The notes below the pieces were generated by a model that saw only the letters and a program-made list of their open reading frames with translations, made no database searches and had not been told where the DNA came from. Shown one piece after another: positions 12,709-22,652 of a stretch of DNA of 64,000 nucleotides. A program made the position numbers and the translations under genes. The stretch's first letter is position 1; each line of letters begins with the position of its first letter. The DNA comes from Enterobacter cloacae complex sp. ECNIH7 (GTDB taxonomy: Bacteria; Pseudomonadota; Gammaproteobacteria; Enterobacterales; Enterobacteriaceae), in assembly GCF_002208095.1 (NCBI RefSeq), contig NZ_CP017990.1, positions 62,001 through 126,000 on the forward strand, written 5' to 3'.

Positions 12709-13542
12709 TTACGCCATGCGCAGCAGAATAGCGCCGCCGGCAATACCCAGCGCCGCCGCGATACGCAGGCCCGCAACCTTCTCTTTTAAAAGGACAAACG
12801 CGATCAGTGCCCCAAAGAGTATGGAGGTTTCACGCAGCGCCGCGACCACCGCCAGCGGCGCCTGCGTCATTGCCCAAAGCGCCAGACCGTAAGATCCCAT
12901 GGTTCCCACCCCGCCGAGCAGCCCCTTTTTCCAGTGCAGGCGCAGGTAGCCGGACGCCTCGCGCCGGCGCGCCACCATTGCCCAACTCAACAGGCAGAAG
13001 CCGTTCATAAAGAAGGTCCACAGCGTATAGCCCAGCGCGGTGTTCGACAGACGCACGCCGGTGCCGTCCACCAGCGTATACCCGGCAATAAAGCAGGCGT
13101 TCAGCAGCGCCAGCCCGATCCCTTTGCGTGACCGTATGCGGCCATGCATCGCCATCGCCAGAATTGACAGGCAAATTACTCCGATACCGGACCAGGCGAG
13201 CCACGAGAGACGATCGCCGAGCGCCAGCACGCCGATCAGCGCCACCAGCAGCGGGGCGGTGCCGCGCATCAGCGGATAGGTCTGGCTCATATCGGAGACC
13301 TGATAGGTTTTCGCTACCAGCACGGTGTACACAACCTGTAAGGCGCAGGAGACGATCAAAAACGGCCAGCTTGCAGCAGATGGCTGTGGGGAAAACGGCA
13401 GTAAGACCAGAGCGATAACCGTGGCGGATCCGCTGACGCTTATGGCGGAATAGAGCTTGTCCGTTCCGGCCTTAACGATGGCGTTCCAGCTGGCATGCAG
13501 CAGCGCGGCGAAGAGCAAAATGCAAAAAACGGTGATGGTCAT
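12709..13542 (-). CDS. EamA/DMT-family transporter
   Basis: Inner-membrane protein of 277 residues with ten hydrophobic helices in two EamA repeats, typical of the drug/metabolite transporter superfamily ('LLHASWNAIVKAG' in helix 1, 'GTAPLLVALIGVLALGDRLSW' and 'LRETSILFGALIAFVLLKEKVAGLR' at the ends of the repeats). Substrate not predictable. It sits between emrD and a GNAT gene, apparently as an insertion relative to the E. coli emrD-tisB arrangement. The ribosome site is weak. Confidence 0.8.
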   Translation of the reverse strand: MTITVFCILLFAALLHASWNAIVKAGTDKLYSAISVSGSATVIALVLLPFSPQPSAASWPFLIVSCALQVVYTVLVAKTYQVSDMSQTYPLMRGTAPLLVALIGVLALGDRLSWLAWSGIGVICLSILAMAMHGRIRSRKGIGLALLNACFIAGYTLVDGTGVRLSNTALGYTLWTFFMNGFCLLSWAMVARRREASGYLRLHWKKGLLGGVGTMGSYGLALWAMTQAPLAVVAALRETSILFGALIAFVLLKEKVAGLRIAAALGIAGGAILLRMA

Positions 13543-13604
13543 AGCGTATCGGGTGGTGAATTGTCACTCAACTGTAACATTCACACCCTGATGCTGCCAG
13601 CCGG

Positions 13605-14051
13605 CTACACGGCACAAAAAAGGCGGTGCGTCACCCGCGGCTCGTCCGAGACCAGCGTAAAACCCGCCTGGCGATAGAAGCCGTACGCGCTCTCCGGCGC
13701 ATGGGTATTCAGGAAATCAAACCAGATGCTGGCATCGGCCATCACCACGGTTAAAAGCTGTTTGCCAATGCCCAGCCCGCGGCACTTCTCGCTGACGTAG
13801 AGATGGCGAATACGTCCGGCGCGCGGCTGCTGGCTGAACGGATCGCGGTTGAGGCCGCACACGCCGACCAGCCTGCCGTTGAGAAACGCGCCCAGCAGCT
13901 TTTCACCCGGCGCGTTAAAGCGGTTCTCACCACGCTGCCAGTTATCTTCCAGCCTGCGCAGCATGTTGAAATTCAGTGCGATACTTTCAGCCTTCAGGGC
14001 GATATACCACGGCTCATCCGGTGTGACGGGCTCAATTAACAGACGCGACAT
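13605..14051 (-). CDS. GNAT-family N-acetyltransferase
   Basis: Protein of 148 residues with a single acetyltransferase fold. The acetyl-CoA binding loop is 'VSEKCRGLGIGKQLLTVV' (about 88-105), and 'HAPESAYGFYRQAGF' is the conserved motif B region near the C-terminus. Substrate unknown. Start at 14051 is supported by GAGGGA upstream. It lies just downstream of tisB on the same strand, so SOS read-through is conceivable. Confidence 0.82.
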   Translation of the reverse strand: MSRLLIEPVTPDEPWYIALKAESIALNFNMLRRLEDNWQRGENRFNAPGEKLLGAFLNGRLVGVCGLNRDPFSQQPRAGRIRHLYVSEKCRGLGIGKQLLTVVMADASIWFDFLNTHAPESAYGFYRQAGFTLVSDEPRVTHRLFCAV

Positions 14052-14115
14052 AGCATTCCCTCGTTATTAAAGAGGGGCGGTTGCCCGCCCCTCTCAGGTG
14101 CGACTTGAACCTGAA

Positions 14116-14205
14116 TTACCGAAGGAATTTCAGGACAGCATCAAGCAGTTGCAGTACAGCAACAATGAGTTTGAGGATAAGTATCACCATATCCACTACG
14201 CTCAT
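14116..14205 (-). CDS. tisB: SOS-induced membrane toxin TisB
   Basis: A 29-residue hydrophobic peptide (begins MSVVDMVILILKL, ends LLDAVLKFLR) matches the pattern of E. coli TisB, the pore-forming type I toxin that depolarises the inner membrane and promotes persister formation after DNA damage. The spaced Asp and Lys/Arg residues on one face (D5, K12, D22, K26) are kept. The gene lies between emrD and ivbL-ilvB as in E. coli, downstream of a LexA box and opposite istR. The leader contains a 20-base stretch (14277-14296) almost identical to the start of IstR-1, so the mRNA is complementary to that RNA. Confidence 0.92.
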   Translation of the reverse strand: MSVVDMVILILKLIVAVLQLLDAVLKFLR

Positions 14206-14386
14206 ACGCGTCTCCTTTTGGTTAAAAGGAGCACGATGCTGGCGTACCTTTCCGCCGCCTGTTGCCAGCACCTGGATTGACGTAACACAGTGTGCTCACT
14301 TCAGGGGTTAAGGCACTGACGGCACCACCCGTTTCAGCCAGGACTTCTTTGCGCCGGTAAAACTGCGGCCCCCTCGCTCACTGCGA

Positions 14387-14426
14387 ACACCCTCAGTATA
14401 GATAAATACTGTATGCATGAACAGTA
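14387..14426 (-). promoter_or_regulatory. LexA box and tisAB promoter
   Basis: A LexA site with CTGT-N8-ACAG geometry spans 14407-14426 (central CTGTATGCATGAACAG at 14409-14424). On the minus strand a TATACT -10 (14396-14401) follows at promoter distance, giving a start near 14389 and a leader of about 185 bases before tisB. By analogy, LexA also covers the start of the longer IstR-2 RNA. Confidence 0.85.
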
Positions 14427-14521
14427 TTTTTTGGACAAAATCAGGAAGGCGATCCATACTCAAAAGCGTCAAAATCCGTGCCGGAATTGCGCGTTCGTCT
14501 TCGATCGCGTATACTTTTTGC

Positions 14522-14598
14522 GTTGACGTAACATAGTGTGTTCTGCGGCGACCAACCGCAAAACCCTGATAAAAACCTCGCTCCGGCGGGGTTTTTTG
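14522..14598 (+). ncRNA. istR: IstR-1 antitoxin small RNA
   Basis: A promoter with TTGCGC (14487-14492), a 17-bp spacer and TATACT (14510-14515) precedes a short transcript. It begins near 14522 with TTGACGTAACATAGTGTGTT and ends in a GC-rich hairpin with a T run (14571-14598). Its first 20 bases match 18 of 20 positions of the sense strand opposite the tisB leader (14277-14296), so it can base-pair there and block the ribosome standby site as in E. coli. A longer SOS-controlled form (IstR-2) would start near the LexA box. Confidence 0.85.
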
Positions 14599-14726
14599 TT
14601 TTCAACCCTCAACAAACGAAACGTGATCCCTGACGCATTTTTGCGCAGATGAAAATATTTCCATTGTCACGCCCGAAAACCTGTGTTTGTATAAATTCCA
14701 TCAATGATTCCAAACACAGGTCCCCA

Positions 14727-14825
14727 ATGACTTCATCCATCTTCACTTCGACCCTACTAAAAACTGCGCAACCAGCCGCAGTGGTCGTCGTGCGTGTGGT
14801 GGTGGTCGTCGGCAATGCGCCGTAG
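14727..14825 (+). CDS. ivbL: ilvB operon leader peptide IvbL
   Basis: A 32-residue leader peptide with eleven Val codons in two near-continuous blocks split by one Arg ('AAVVVVRVVVVVGNAP' at the C-terminus). Ribosome stalling at these codons when valyl- or leucyl-tRNA is scarce lets transcription pass the attenuator just downstream. Same length and ending as E. coli IvbL. ATG 14727, stop TAG 14823-14825. Confidence 0.95.
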   Translation: MTSSIFTSTLLKTAQPAAVVVVRVVVVVGNAP

Positions 14826-14850
14826 GGACTGGATCAACACACGAATCCAA

Positions 14851-14883
14851 AACCCCGCCGGCGCAAACCGGGCGGGGTTTTTC
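14851..14883 (+). terminator. ilvB attenuator
   Basis: AACCCCGCC pairs with GGCGGGGTT (14851-14859 with 14871-14879) and is followed by a T run, between ivbL and ilvB. This is the attenuator hairpin controlled by translation of ivbL. Confidence 0.92.
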
Positions 14884-14931
14884 GTTTAGGACCCTCCCCG
14901 GAACGTCGGCCCAGAAGAAAAGGACTGGAGC

Positions 14932-16620
14932 ATGGCAAGTTCGGGCACAACATCCACCAAGACGCGTTTTACTGGCGCGCAGCTGATCGTTCATCTGCTG
15001 GAACGGCAGGGCATCACCACGGTTGCGGGCATCCCGGGTGGCACGGTGCTGCCGCTGTACGATGCGTTAAGCCAAAGCACGCAGATCCGCCACGTGCTGG
15101 CGCGCCACGAGCAGGGGGCAGGCTTTATTGCTCAGGGCATGGCGCGTACGCAGGGCAAACCGGCGGTCTGTATGGCCTGCAGCGGCCCGGGCGCAACCAA
15201 CCTGGTCACCGCCATCGCCGACGCGCGTCTCGACTCCATTCCGCTGATCTGCATTACCGGCCAGGTACCGTCCTCAATGATCGGCACCGATGCGTTCCAG
15301 GAAGTGGACACCTACGGCATCTCTATCCCCATCACCAAACATAACTATTTAGTTCGCGACATCAGCGAGCTTCCTCAGGTTATTAGCGATGCGTTTCGCA
15401 TTGCGCAGTCCGGCCGCCCGGGCCCGGTGTGGATAGACATTCCTAAGGATGTCCAGACCGCAGAGATCGAGATAGACGTCCTGCCGGAGCCGGGCGAGCG
15501 TGCCCCCGCGCCGGAATTCAGCGCTGAGAGCGTGCGCGACGCCGCCGCTATGATTAACGCCGCCAAACGCCCGGTGCTCTACCTGGGCGGTGGGGCCATC
15601 AACGCCGCGGATGAAATCCGCCAGTTTGCAGAGAAAGCCAACCTGCCCACTACCATGACCCTGATGGCGCTGGGCATGCTGCCTAAAGCGCACCCGCTCT
15701 CTCTCGGCATGCTGGGCATGCACGGCGCGCGCAGCACCAACTACATCCTGCAAGAGGCGGATTTGCTGATTGTTATGGGCGCGCGTTTTGATGACCGGGC
15801 GATCGGCAAAACCGAGCAGTTCTGCCCGAACGCCAAAATCATTCACGTGGATATCGACCGCGCCGAGCTGGGTAAAATCAAGCAGCCGCACGTGGCGATT
15901 CAGGGCGACGTGGCCGAGGTGCTGGCGCAGCTGATCCCGCAGACGGACGCAGCCGAGCGCGCCGACTGGCTTAAGCTGGTGGCCGATCTGCAGCGCGAGT
16001 TCCCGGGCGCGATCCCAACTGAAGGCGATCCGCTGAGCCACTACGGTCTTATCAACGCCGTGGCCGCCTGCGTGGACGACAGCGCGATTATCACCACCGA
16101 CGTGGGACAGCACCAGATGTGGACCGCGCAGGCCTATCCGCTGAACCGTCCTCGCCAGTGGCTGACCTCCGGCGGTCTGGGAACCATGGGCTTCGGTCTG
16201 CCTGCAGCAGTTGGTGCGGCGCTGGCGAATCCGGACCGCAAGGTCATCTGCTTCTCCGGCGACGGCAGCCTGATGATGAACATTCAGGAAATGGCCACCG
16301 CGGCCGAAAACCAGTTAGACGTGAAAATCATCCTGATGAACAACGAGGCGCTGGGGCTGGTGCACCAGCAGCAGAGCCTGTTCTACAAGCAGGGCGTGTT
16401 TGCGGCGACCTACCCGGGGATGATTAACTTTATGCAGATTGCCGCCGGTTTTGGCCTGCACACCTGCGATCTGAACGCCGAAGAGGATGCCCACGCGGCG
16501 CTGCAGGACGCGATTTCTCGCCCCGGTCCGGCGCTGATCCACGTGCGTATCGACCCTGAACAAAAAGTGTATCCGATGGTGCCGCCGGGAGCGGCAAATA
16601 CTGAGATGGTGGGAGAATAA
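14932..16620 (+). CDS. ilvB: Acetolactate synthase I large subunit
   Basis: Catalytic subunit of the TPP- and FAD-dependent enzyme that makes acetolactate and acetohydroxybutyrate, the first common step of Val, Leu and Ile synthesis. It has 562 residues: N-terminal TPP pyrimidine-binding domain with the catalytic Glu in 'LARHEQGAGFIAQG' (about 60), a central domain, and a C-terminal TPP-binding domain with 'GDGSLMMNIQEMATA' (GDG-N motif, about 445). Forms an operon with ilvN (3-bp gap) and is controlled by attenuation via ivbL. Confidence 0.97.
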   Translation: MASSGTTSTKTRFTGAQLIVHLLERQGITTVAGIPGGTVLPLYDALSQSTQIRHVLARHEQGAGFIAQGMARTQGKPAVCMACSGPGATNLVTAIADARLDSIPLICITGQVPSSMIGTDAFQEVDTYGISIPITKHNYLVRDISELPQVISDAFRIAQSGRPGPVWIDIPKDVQTAEIEIDVLPEPGERAPAPEFSAESVRDAAAMINAAKRPVLYLGGGAINAADEIRQFAEKANLPTTMTLMALGMLPKAHPLSLGMLGMHGARSTNYILQEADLLIVMGARFDDRAIGKTEQFCPNAKIIHVDIDRAELGKIKQPHVAIQGDVAEVLAQLIPQTDAAERADWLKLVADLQREFPGAIPTEGDPLSHYGLINAVAACVDDSAIITTDVGQHQMWTAQAYPLNRPRQWLTSGGLGTMGFGLPAAVGAALANPDRKVICFSGDGSLMMNIQEMATAAENQLDVKIILMNNEALGLVHQQQSLFYKQGVFAATYPGMINFMQIAAGFGLHTCDLNAEEDAHAALQDAISRPGPALIHVRIDPEQKVYPMVPPGAANTEMVGE

Positions 16621-16623
16621 GCC

Positions 16624-16911
16624 ATGCAGAAACAACATGATAACGTCATTCTGGAACTCACCGTCCGCAACCACCCTGGCGTCATGACCCACGTCTGCGG
16701 GCTTTTTGCCCGCCGTGCGTTTAACGTGGAAGGCATTCTCTGTCTGCCGATTCAGGGCAGCGAGCACAGCCGCATCTGGCTACTGGTCAACGACGACCAG
16801 CGTCTTGAGCAGATGATGGCGCAGATCGACAAGCTGGAAGACGTCACCAAAGTGGCTCGCAACCAGTCCGATCCCACCATGTTTAACAAAATTGCGGTGT
16901 TCTTCGAATAA
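16624..16911 (+). CDS. ilvN: Acetolactate synthase I regulatory subunit
   Basis: A 95-residue ACT-domain protein that binds valine and confers feedback inhibition on IlvB. '[28 protein letters not shown]' is the ACT beta-alpha-beta core. Starts 3 bp after ilvB with AGAATAAGCC as the weak ribosome site, consistent with coupling. A terminator follows. Confidence 0.96.
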   Translation: MQKQHDNVILELTVRNHPGVMTHVCGLFARRAFNVEGILCLPIQGSEHSRIWLLVNDDQRLEQMMAQIDKLEDVTKVARNQSDPTMFNKIAVFFE

Positions 16912-16933
16912 ATCGCTCATTGCTTGAACACCC

Positions 16934-16966
16934 GCGCGCTTATCGTTAAGGTAGGCGCGTTTTTTT
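16934..16966 (+). terminator. ilvBN terminator
   Basis: CGCGC/GCGCG stem around a long loop followed by seven T, between ilvN and uhpA. Confidence 0.8.
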
Positions 16967-16988
16967 ATCCGCCCGCCAGGAATGCGCC

Positions 16989-17582
16989 ATGACCACCATC
17001 GCCCTTATCGACGATCACCTTATCGTCCGCTCCGGATTTGCCCAGCTTCTGAACCTCGAACCGGATTTTCAGGTCGTGACCGAGTTTGGCTCCGGTCGTG
17101 AAGCGCTGGCGGGCCTGCCGGGGCGCGGGGTGCAGGTCTGTATTTGCGACATCTCGATGCCGGATCTCTCCGGGCTGGAGCTGTTAAGCCAGCTGCCGAA
17201 AGGGATGGCGACGATCATGCTGTCGGTCCACGACAGCCCGGCGCTGGTAGAGCAGGCGCTCAACGCGGGCGCGCGCGGCTTTCTCTCCAAGCGCTGTAGC
17301 CCCGACGAACTGATCGCCGCGGTGCGCACCGTCTCCACCGGCGGCTGCTACCTGACGCCGGATATCGCCATCAAGCTGGCGGCCGGACGCCAGGATCCGC
17401 TCACCAGACGCGAGCGCCAGGTTGCGGAAAAACTCGCGCAGGGGATGTCGGTGAAAGAGATTGCGGCCGAGCTGGATCTGTCCCCGAAAACCGTACACGT
17501 CCACCGCGCCAACCTGATGGAAAAACTCAACGTCAGCAACGACGTCGAGCTGGCGCGCCGCATGTTCGACAGCTGGCAATGA
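16989..17582 (+). CDS. uhpA: Response regulator UhpA
   Basis: Activator of uhpT. Receiver domain (1-115) with phosphoacceptor D54 in '[11 protein letters not shown]', and LuxR/NarL-type helix-turn-helix (about 135-195; '[43 protein letters not shown]' region). It is phosphorylated by UhpB when UhpC senses external glucose-6-phosphate. 197 residues. Overlaps uhpB by 4 bp. Confidence 0.97.
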   Translation: MTTIALIDDHLIVRSGFAQLLNLEPDFQVVTEFGSGREALAGLPGRGVQVCICDISMPDLSGLELLSQLPKGMATIMLSVHDSPALVEQALNAGARGFLSKRCSPDELIAAVRTVSTGGCYLTPDIAIKLAAGRQDPLTRRERQVAEKLAQGMSVKEIAAELDLSPKTVHVHRANLMEKLNVSNDVELARRMFDSWQ

Positions 17583-19084
17583 GTTCCGCTTTTTCACGGC
17601 TGATCGCCGTCGTCGCCAGCTTTTTTATCTTCTCCGCCGCCTGGTTTTGCCTGTGGAGCATCAGCCTGCACCTGGTGGAACGCCCCGAGCTGGCGGTGCT
17701 GCTGTTTCCCTTCGGCCTGCGTCTGGGCTTAATGCTCCAGTGTCCGCGCGCCTACTGGCCGGTTTTGCTCGGCGCTGAGTGGCTGATGCTGGTCTGGCTG
17801 GCGCAGGAGGTGGCCCTCGCGCACCTGCCCTTATTGATGACCGGAAGCCTGCTCACGCTTCTCCCGGTTGCCCTCATCTCCCGCTACCGCCACCAGCGCG
17901 ACTGGCGCACGCTGCTGCGTCAGGGGGCGGCGCTGATTGCCGCCGCGCTGCTGCAGTCGCTTCCGTGGGTCGGCGAGAAGGAGATGCTCAATGCCCTGCT
18001 GCTGACCCTCACCGGCGGCCTGACGCTGGCACCAACCTGCCTCGTGATCTGGCACTATCTCACCAGCACCGTCTGGCAGCCGCTCGGCCCGGCGCTGGTT
18101 TCCCAGCCGGTGAACTGGCGCGCCCGGCACCTCATCTGGTATCTGCTGCTGTTTGTGGTGAGCCTGTGGCTCCAGCTTGGCCTGCCCGCCGAGCTTTCAC
18201 GCTTCACGCCGTTCTGCCTGGCGCTGCCGATTATCGCCCTGGCCTGGCACTACGGCTGGCAGGGGGCGCTGATCGCCACGCTGATGAACGCCATCGCACT
18301 GATCGCCAGCCAGACCTGGCACGATCATCCTGTTGATTTACTGCTTTCCCTGCTGGCTCAAAGCCTGACCGGGCTGCTGCTGGGAGCGGGCATTCAGCGC
18401 CTGCGCGAGCTGAACCAGTCCCTGCAAACCGAGCTGGCGCGCAACCGCCGTCTGGCGGAGCGCCTGCTGGAGACGGAAGAGAGCGTGCGGCAGGAGGTCG
18501 CCCGCGAGCTGCACGACGATATCGGCCAGACCATCACCGCCATTCGCACTCAGGCGGGCATTGTCCAGCGCCTGGCAGCGGAAAATGCGGGCGTGAAGCA
18601 GGGCGGGGCGCATATCGAACAGCTTTCGCTGGGAGTCTATGACTCCGTTCGTCGCCTGTTAGGACGACTGCGCCCGCGCCAGCTTGACGACCTGTTGCTG
18701 GAGCAGGCGGTGCGTTCCCTGATGCGCGAGATGGAGCTGGAAAGCCGCGGAATAGTGAGCCATCTCGACTGGCGCATTAACGAATCTACGCTCAGCGAAG
18801 GCCAGCGCGTGACGCTGTTCCGCGTCTGTCAGGAAGGGCTGAACAACATCGTCAAGCACGCCAGCGCCAGCGCGGTCACGATCCAGGGCTGGCGGCAGGA
18901 CGACAGCCTGAAGCTGATAATTGAAGACGATGGCTGCGGCCTGCCGCCGGGCTCCGGCCAGCAGGGTTTTGGCCTGGCGGGCATGCGGGAGCGCGTCAAG
19001 GCGCTGGGCGGCACGCTGAACCTCTCCTGCACCCACGGGACGCGCGTCAGCGTCAGCCTGCCGCTACGGAGTTACCATGTTTAA
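17579..19084 (+). CDS. uhpB: Sensor histidine kinase UhpB
   Basis: Membrane kinase of 501 residues: about eight hydrophobic segments in the N-terminal 290 residues (MASE1-like), then a HisKA_3 dimerisation domain with the phosphorylated His in '[17 protein letters not shown]' (about 313) and a C-terminal ATPase domain ('[12 protein letters not shown]', '[25 protein letters not shown]'). Partner of UhpC, which supplies ligand sensing, and of UhpA. Coupled on both sides: 4-bp overlap with uhpA and 8-bp overlap with uhpC. Confidence 0.96.
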   Translation: MSSAFSRLIAVVASFFIFSAAWFCLWSISLHLVERPELAVLLFPFGLRLGLMLQCPRAYWPVLLGAEWLMLVWLAQEVALAHLPLLMTGSLLTLLPVALISRYRHQRDWRTLLRQGAALIAAALLQSLPWVGEKEMLNALLLTLTGGLTLAPTCLVIWHYLTSTVWQPLGPALVSQPVNWRARHLIWYLLLFVVSLWLQLGLPAELSRFTPFCLALPIIALAWHYGWQGALIATLMNAIALIASQTWHDHPVDLLLSLLAQSLTGLLLGAGIQRLRELNQSLQTELARNRRLAERLLETEESVRQEVARELHDDIGQTITAIRTQAGIVQRLAAENAGVKQGGAHIEQLSLGVYDSVRRLLGRLRPRQLDDLLLEQAVRSLMREMELESRGIVSHLDWRINESTLSEGQRVTLFRVCQEGLNNIVKHASASAVTIQGWRQDDSLKLIIEDDGCGLPPGSGQQGFGLAGMRERVKALGGTLNLSCTHGTRVSVSLPLRSYHV

Positions 19085-20396
19085 AACCCCTGCCAGCGCC
19101 GCGCCGATTGGCGATAAATCGGAAATCGACGCCCGCTACCGCTACTGGCGTCGCCATATCCTGATGGCCATCTGGCTCGGCTACGCGCTGTTCTACTTCA
19201 CCCGCAAAAGCTTCAACGCCGCCGCGCCGGAGATCCTCGCCAGCGGCGTGATGACTCGCACCGATATCGGCCTGCTGGCGACGCTGTTTTACATCACCTA
19301 CGGCCTGTCGAAGTTCTTCTCCGGCATCGTCAGCGACCGCTCCAACGCGCGCTATTTTATGGGTGTTGGGCTGATCGCCACCGGCGTGGTGAACATTCTG
19401 TTTGGATTCTCCACCTCGCTGTGGGCCTTCGCCCTGCTGTGGGCGCTGAACGCCTTTTTCCAGGGCTGGGGCGCGCCGGTCTGCGCCCGCCTGCTCACCG
19501 CCTGGTATTCGCGCAACGAGCGCGGCGGCTGGTGGGCAATCTGGAACACCGCGCATAACGTCGGCGGGGCGCTGATCCCGATGGTGGTAGGTGCGGCGGC
19601 GCTGCACTACGGCTGGCGAGCGGGGATGATGATTGCCGGTGGCCTCGCGATTGTCGCCGGGCTGTTTCTCTGCTGGCGCCTGCGCGACCGGCCGCAAACC
19701 GTCGGCCTCCCTGCGGTGGGCGACTGGCGGCACGACGAGATGGAGATTGCCCAGCAGCAGGAGGGCGCGGGGCTGACCCGCAGGGAGATCCTCACCAAAT
19801 ACGTGCTGAAAAACCCCTACATCTGGCTGCTGTCGCTCTGCTACGTGCTGGTCTACGTGGTGCGCGCGGCGATCAACGACTGGGGCAACCTGTACATGTC
19901 CGAGACGCTCGGCGTGGACCTGGTGACCGCCAACTCGGCGGTGACGATGTTTGAGCTGGGCGGGTTTATCGGTGCGCTGGTGGCGGGCTGGGGCTCGGAC
20001 AAGCTGTTCAACGGCAACCGTGGCCCGATGAACCTGATTTTCGCCGCCGGGATTTTGCTCTCCGTCGGCTCGCTGTGGCTGATGCCGTTCGCCAGCTACG
20101 TGATGCAGGCGGCGTGCTTCTTCACCACCGGCTTCTTCGTCTTTGGCCCGCAGATGCTGATCGGCATGGCGGCGGCGGAGTGCTCGCACAAAGAGGCGGC
20201 AGGCGCGGCGACGGGCTTTGTCGGGCTGTTTGCCTACCTCGGTGCATCGCTCTCCGGCTGGCCGCTGGCGCGGGTGATCGACGTCTGGCACTGGAGCGGT
20301 TTCTTCGCGGTGATCGCCATCGCGGCGGGGATCTCCGCCCTGCTGCTGCTTCCCTTCCTGCATGCGCAGGCGCCGCGCGAGGTGAGCGAAGCGTGA
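19077..20396 (+). CDS. uhpC: Glucose-6-phosphate sensor UhpC
   Basis: MFS-type membrane protein of the organophosphate:phosphate antiporter family, 439 residues with twelve helices. It works mainly as the receptor for external glucose-6-phosphate that switches UhpB. '[19 protein letters not shown]' in helix 1 and '[13 protein letters not shown]' (loop 2-3) match the OPA family, paralogous to UhpT downstream. Starts within the end of uhpB. Confidence 0.95.
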   Translation: MFKTPASAAPIGDKSEIDARYRYWRRHILMAIWLGYALFYFTRKSFNAAAPEILASGVMTRTDIGLLATLFYITYGLSKFFSGIVSDRSNARYFMGVGLIATGVVNILFGFSTSLWAFALLWALNAFFQGWGAPVCARLLTAWYSRNERGGWWAIWNTAHNVGGALIPMVVGAAALHYGWRAGMMIAGGLAIVAGLFLCWRLRDRPQTVGLPAVGDWRHDEMEIAQQQEGAGLTRREILTKYVLKNPYIWLLSLCYVLVYVVRAAINDWGNLYMSETLGVDLVTANSAVTMFELGGFIGALVAGWGSDKLFNGNRGPMNLIFAAGILLSVGSLWLMPFASYVMQAACFFTTGFFVFGPQMLIGMAAAECSHKEAAGAATGFVGLFAYLGASLSGWPLARVIDVWHWSGFFAVIAIAAGISALLLLPFLHAQAPREVSEA

Positions 20397-20528
20397 TGCG
20401 TCTCACCTTTTCACCCCGAATGGCGTAAAACTAAGAAATTTTCCCGGTTTTACCTGGACGCTGTCTCAGGCATCTCTCCCGGCTGATTTTTACAATGCTG
20501 CAAAAATCAGCTCAGGAGTAACTCAGTC
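20397..20528 (+). promoter_or_regulatory. uhpT promoter region
   Basis: A 132-bp gap. It contains CCTGG at 20453-20457, the core recognised by UhpA in E. coli, and a 10-bp inverted repeat GCTGATTTTT/AAAAATCAGC (20482-20491 and 20502-20511) whose centre holds TACAAT, a likely -10 element. The ribosome site AGGAG follows at 20514. Confidence 0.55.
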
Positions 20529-21920
20529 ATGCTGGCCTTCTTAAATCAGGTGCGCAAGCCGACCCTGGATCTGCCGCTCGACGTGCGGCGCAAGATGTGG
20601 TTCAAACCGTTCATGCAGTCCTATCTGGTGGTCTTCATCGGCTACCTGACCATGTACCTGATCCGCAAAAACTTTAACATCGCGCAGAACGACATGATCT
20701 CAACCTACGGGCTGAGCATGACGCAGCTGGGGATGATTGGCCTGGGCTTCTCCATCACCTACGGCGTGGGTAAAACCGTCGTTTCCTACTACGCGGACGG
20801 CAAAAACACCAAGCAGTTCCTGCCGTTTATGCTGATCCTCTCCGCCATCTGTATGCTCGGCTTCAGCGCCAGCATGGGCGCGGGCTCAGTCAGCCTGTTC
20901 CTTATGATCGCCTTCTACGCCCTGAGCGGTTTCTTCCAGAGTACCGGCGGGTCGTGCAGCTACTCCACCATCACCAAATGGACGCCGCGCCGCAAGCGTG
21001 GTTCCTACCTCGGCATGTGGAACATCTCCCACAACCTCGGCGGGGCGGGTGCGGCTGGCGTGGCGCTGTTTGGCGCAAACTACCTGTTCGACGGCCACGT
21101 GATCGGCATGTTTATCTTCCCGTCGATTATCGCCCTGATCGTCGGCTTTATCGGCCTGCGCTACGGCAGCGACTCCCCGGAATCTTACGGCCTCGGCAAG
21201 GCCGAAGAGCTGTTCGGCGAGGAGATCAGCGAAGAGGACAAAGAGACCGAAGAAAACGAGATGTCCAAATGGCAGATCTTCGTTGAGTACGTGCTGAAAA
21301 ACAAAGTGATCTGGCTGCTCTGCTTCTCGAATATCTTCCTGTACGTGGTGCGTATCGGCATTGACCAGTGGTCAACCGTGTATGCTTTCCAGGAGCTGAA
21401 GCTTTCTAAAGAAGTAGCAATTCAGGGCTTCACCCTGTTCGAAGTGGGCGCCCTGGTCGGCACGCTGCTGTGGGGCTGGCTCTCCGACCTCGCCAACGGC
21501 CGTCGCGCGCTGGTAGCCTGCGTCGCGCTGGCGTTGATTATCGCCACGCTCGGCGTCTACCAGCACGCCAGCAACCAGTACGTTTACCTGGCGTCCCTGT
21601 TCGCGCTCGGCTTCCTGGTGTTTGGTCCTCAGCTGCTGATCGGCGTAGCGGCAGTGGGCTTCGTCCCGAAAAAAGCGATCGGCGCCGCCGATGGGATTAA
21701 AGGCACCTTCGCCTACCTGATCGGCGACAGCTTCGCCAAGCTGGGCCTGGGGATGATCGCCGACGGCACGCCGATTTTCGGCCTCACCGGCTGGGCGGGC
21801 ACCTTCGCGGCGCTGGATGCGGCGGCCATCGGCTGTATCGTCCTGATGGCGATGGTCGCGGTGCTGGAAGAACGTAAGATCCGCCGTGAGAATCGTGCGC
21901 AGAAATTAAAAACAGCCTGA
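20529..21920 (+). CDS. uhpT: Hexose phosphate antiporter UhpT
   Basis: Exchanges internal inorganic phosphate for external sugar phosphates; also the route of entry of fosfomycin in enterobacteria. 463 residues, the E. coli length, with twelve helices and the OPA-family signature '[21 protein letters not shown]'. The cytoplasmic loop '[20 protein letters not shown]' is acidic, as in other UhpT. Expressed from its own UhpA-dependent promoter and ended by a strong terminator. Confidence 0.97.
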   Translation: MLAFLNQVRKPTLDLPLDVRRKMWFKPFMQSYLVVFIGYLTMYLIRKNFNIAQNDMISTYGLSMTQLGMIGLGFSITYGVGKTVVSYYADGKNTKQFLPFMLILSAICMLGFSASMGAGSVSLFLMIAFYALSGFFQSTGGSCSYSTITKWTPRRKRGSYLGMWNISHNLGGAGAAGVALFGANYLFDGHVIGMFIFPSIIALIVGFIGLRYGSDSPESYGLGKAEELFGEEISEEDKETEENEMSKWQIFVEYVLKNKVIWLLCFSNIFLYVVRIGIDQWSTVYAFQELKLSKEVAIQGFTLFEVGALVGTLLWGWLSDLANGRRALVACVALALIIATLGVYQHASNQYVYLASLFALGFLVFGPQLLIGVAAVGFVPKKAIGAADGIKGTFAYLIGDSFAKLGLGMIADGTPIFGLTGWAGTFAALDAAAIGCIVLMAMVAVLEERKIRRENRAQKLKTA

Positions 21921-21939
21921 GTGTGCAGGTAACTTCTTT

Positions 21940-21966
21940 GCCCGGTGTGTGATGCCGGGCTTTTTT
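21940..21966 (+). terminator. uhpT terminator
   Basis: GCCCGG/CCGGGC stem followed by six T, 20 bp past the uhpT stop. Confidence 0.9.
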
Positions 21967-22097
21967 ATATTGACCCGACGGGGTTAACTCCTCCTCTCCC
22001 AATTCTTCAACATCTTTTCCGTTCACTATTATGGCGCCACCCGCTGTCGAGGCGCTGCGTTTCCCGCTATGATGAGCGGCTATTCATAGGAGAACGC

Positions 22098-22550
22098 ATG
22101 GTCTGGATAATGCTGGCAACGCTTGCCGTGGTGTTTGTGGTGGGATTTCGCGTCCTGACCTCAGATTCCCGCCGCGCCATCAAACGTTTAAGCGAGCGTC
22201 TGGGGATCACCCCGATGCCGGTTGAGTCGATGATCGACCAGTTCGGAAAGACGCCCGGGAATGAGTTTATCCGCTACCTTGAGCGGCCGGACGAGGCGCA
22301 TCTGCAAAACGCGGCGCAGGTGCTGCTTATCTGGCAGGTCTGCATTGTCGACGGCAGCGAAGAGAACCTGCACGCCTGGCACCGTATGCTGCGTAAAGCC
22401 CGCCTGGCCGCGCCGATCACCGATGCGCAAATTCGTCTGGCGCTCGGTTTTATGCGCGAGATGGAGCCCGATCCGCAGGAGCTTAACGCCTTCCAGCTGC
22501 GCTATAACCAGCTCTTCCTGCCGGAAGAGGGCGTGTTTTACCTGCACTGA
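22098..22550 (+). CDS. yicN: DUF1198 protein YicN
   Basis: A 150-residue protein with an N-terminal membrane helix (MVWIMLATLAVVFVVGFRVL) and a soluble alpha-helical remainder rich in Leu, Arg and Glu. Function unknown. ATG 22098 is chosen because AGGAGAA precedes it and the length matches E. coli YicN; the frame is open further upstream only through the uhpT terminator. In E. coli yicN lies between nepI and adeQ (yicO); here the ade/yicO segment is missing and yicN directly follows uhpT. Confidence 0.88.
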   Translation: MVWIMLATLAVVFVVGFRVLTSDSRRAIKRLSERLGITPMPVESMIDQFGKTPGNEFIRYLERPDEAHLQNAAQVLLIWQVCIVDGSEENLHAWHRMLRKARLAAPITDAQIRLALGFMREMEPDPQELNAFQLRYNQLFLPEEGVFYLH

Positions 22551-22652
22551 TCCCCTCTAAAAATCACAAAAGTTGTCTAAACGTTAAATTCGTCACACTT
22601 TTGATGATAAACTGCGCGACTTTTCCGCACGTTTTTATCTTCAGGTGACGCC

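Noticed and set aside
19053..20363. A 436-codon antisense frame opposite uhpC
   Set aside because: Extreme Arg/Gln/His content and no domain; the sense gene is uhpC.
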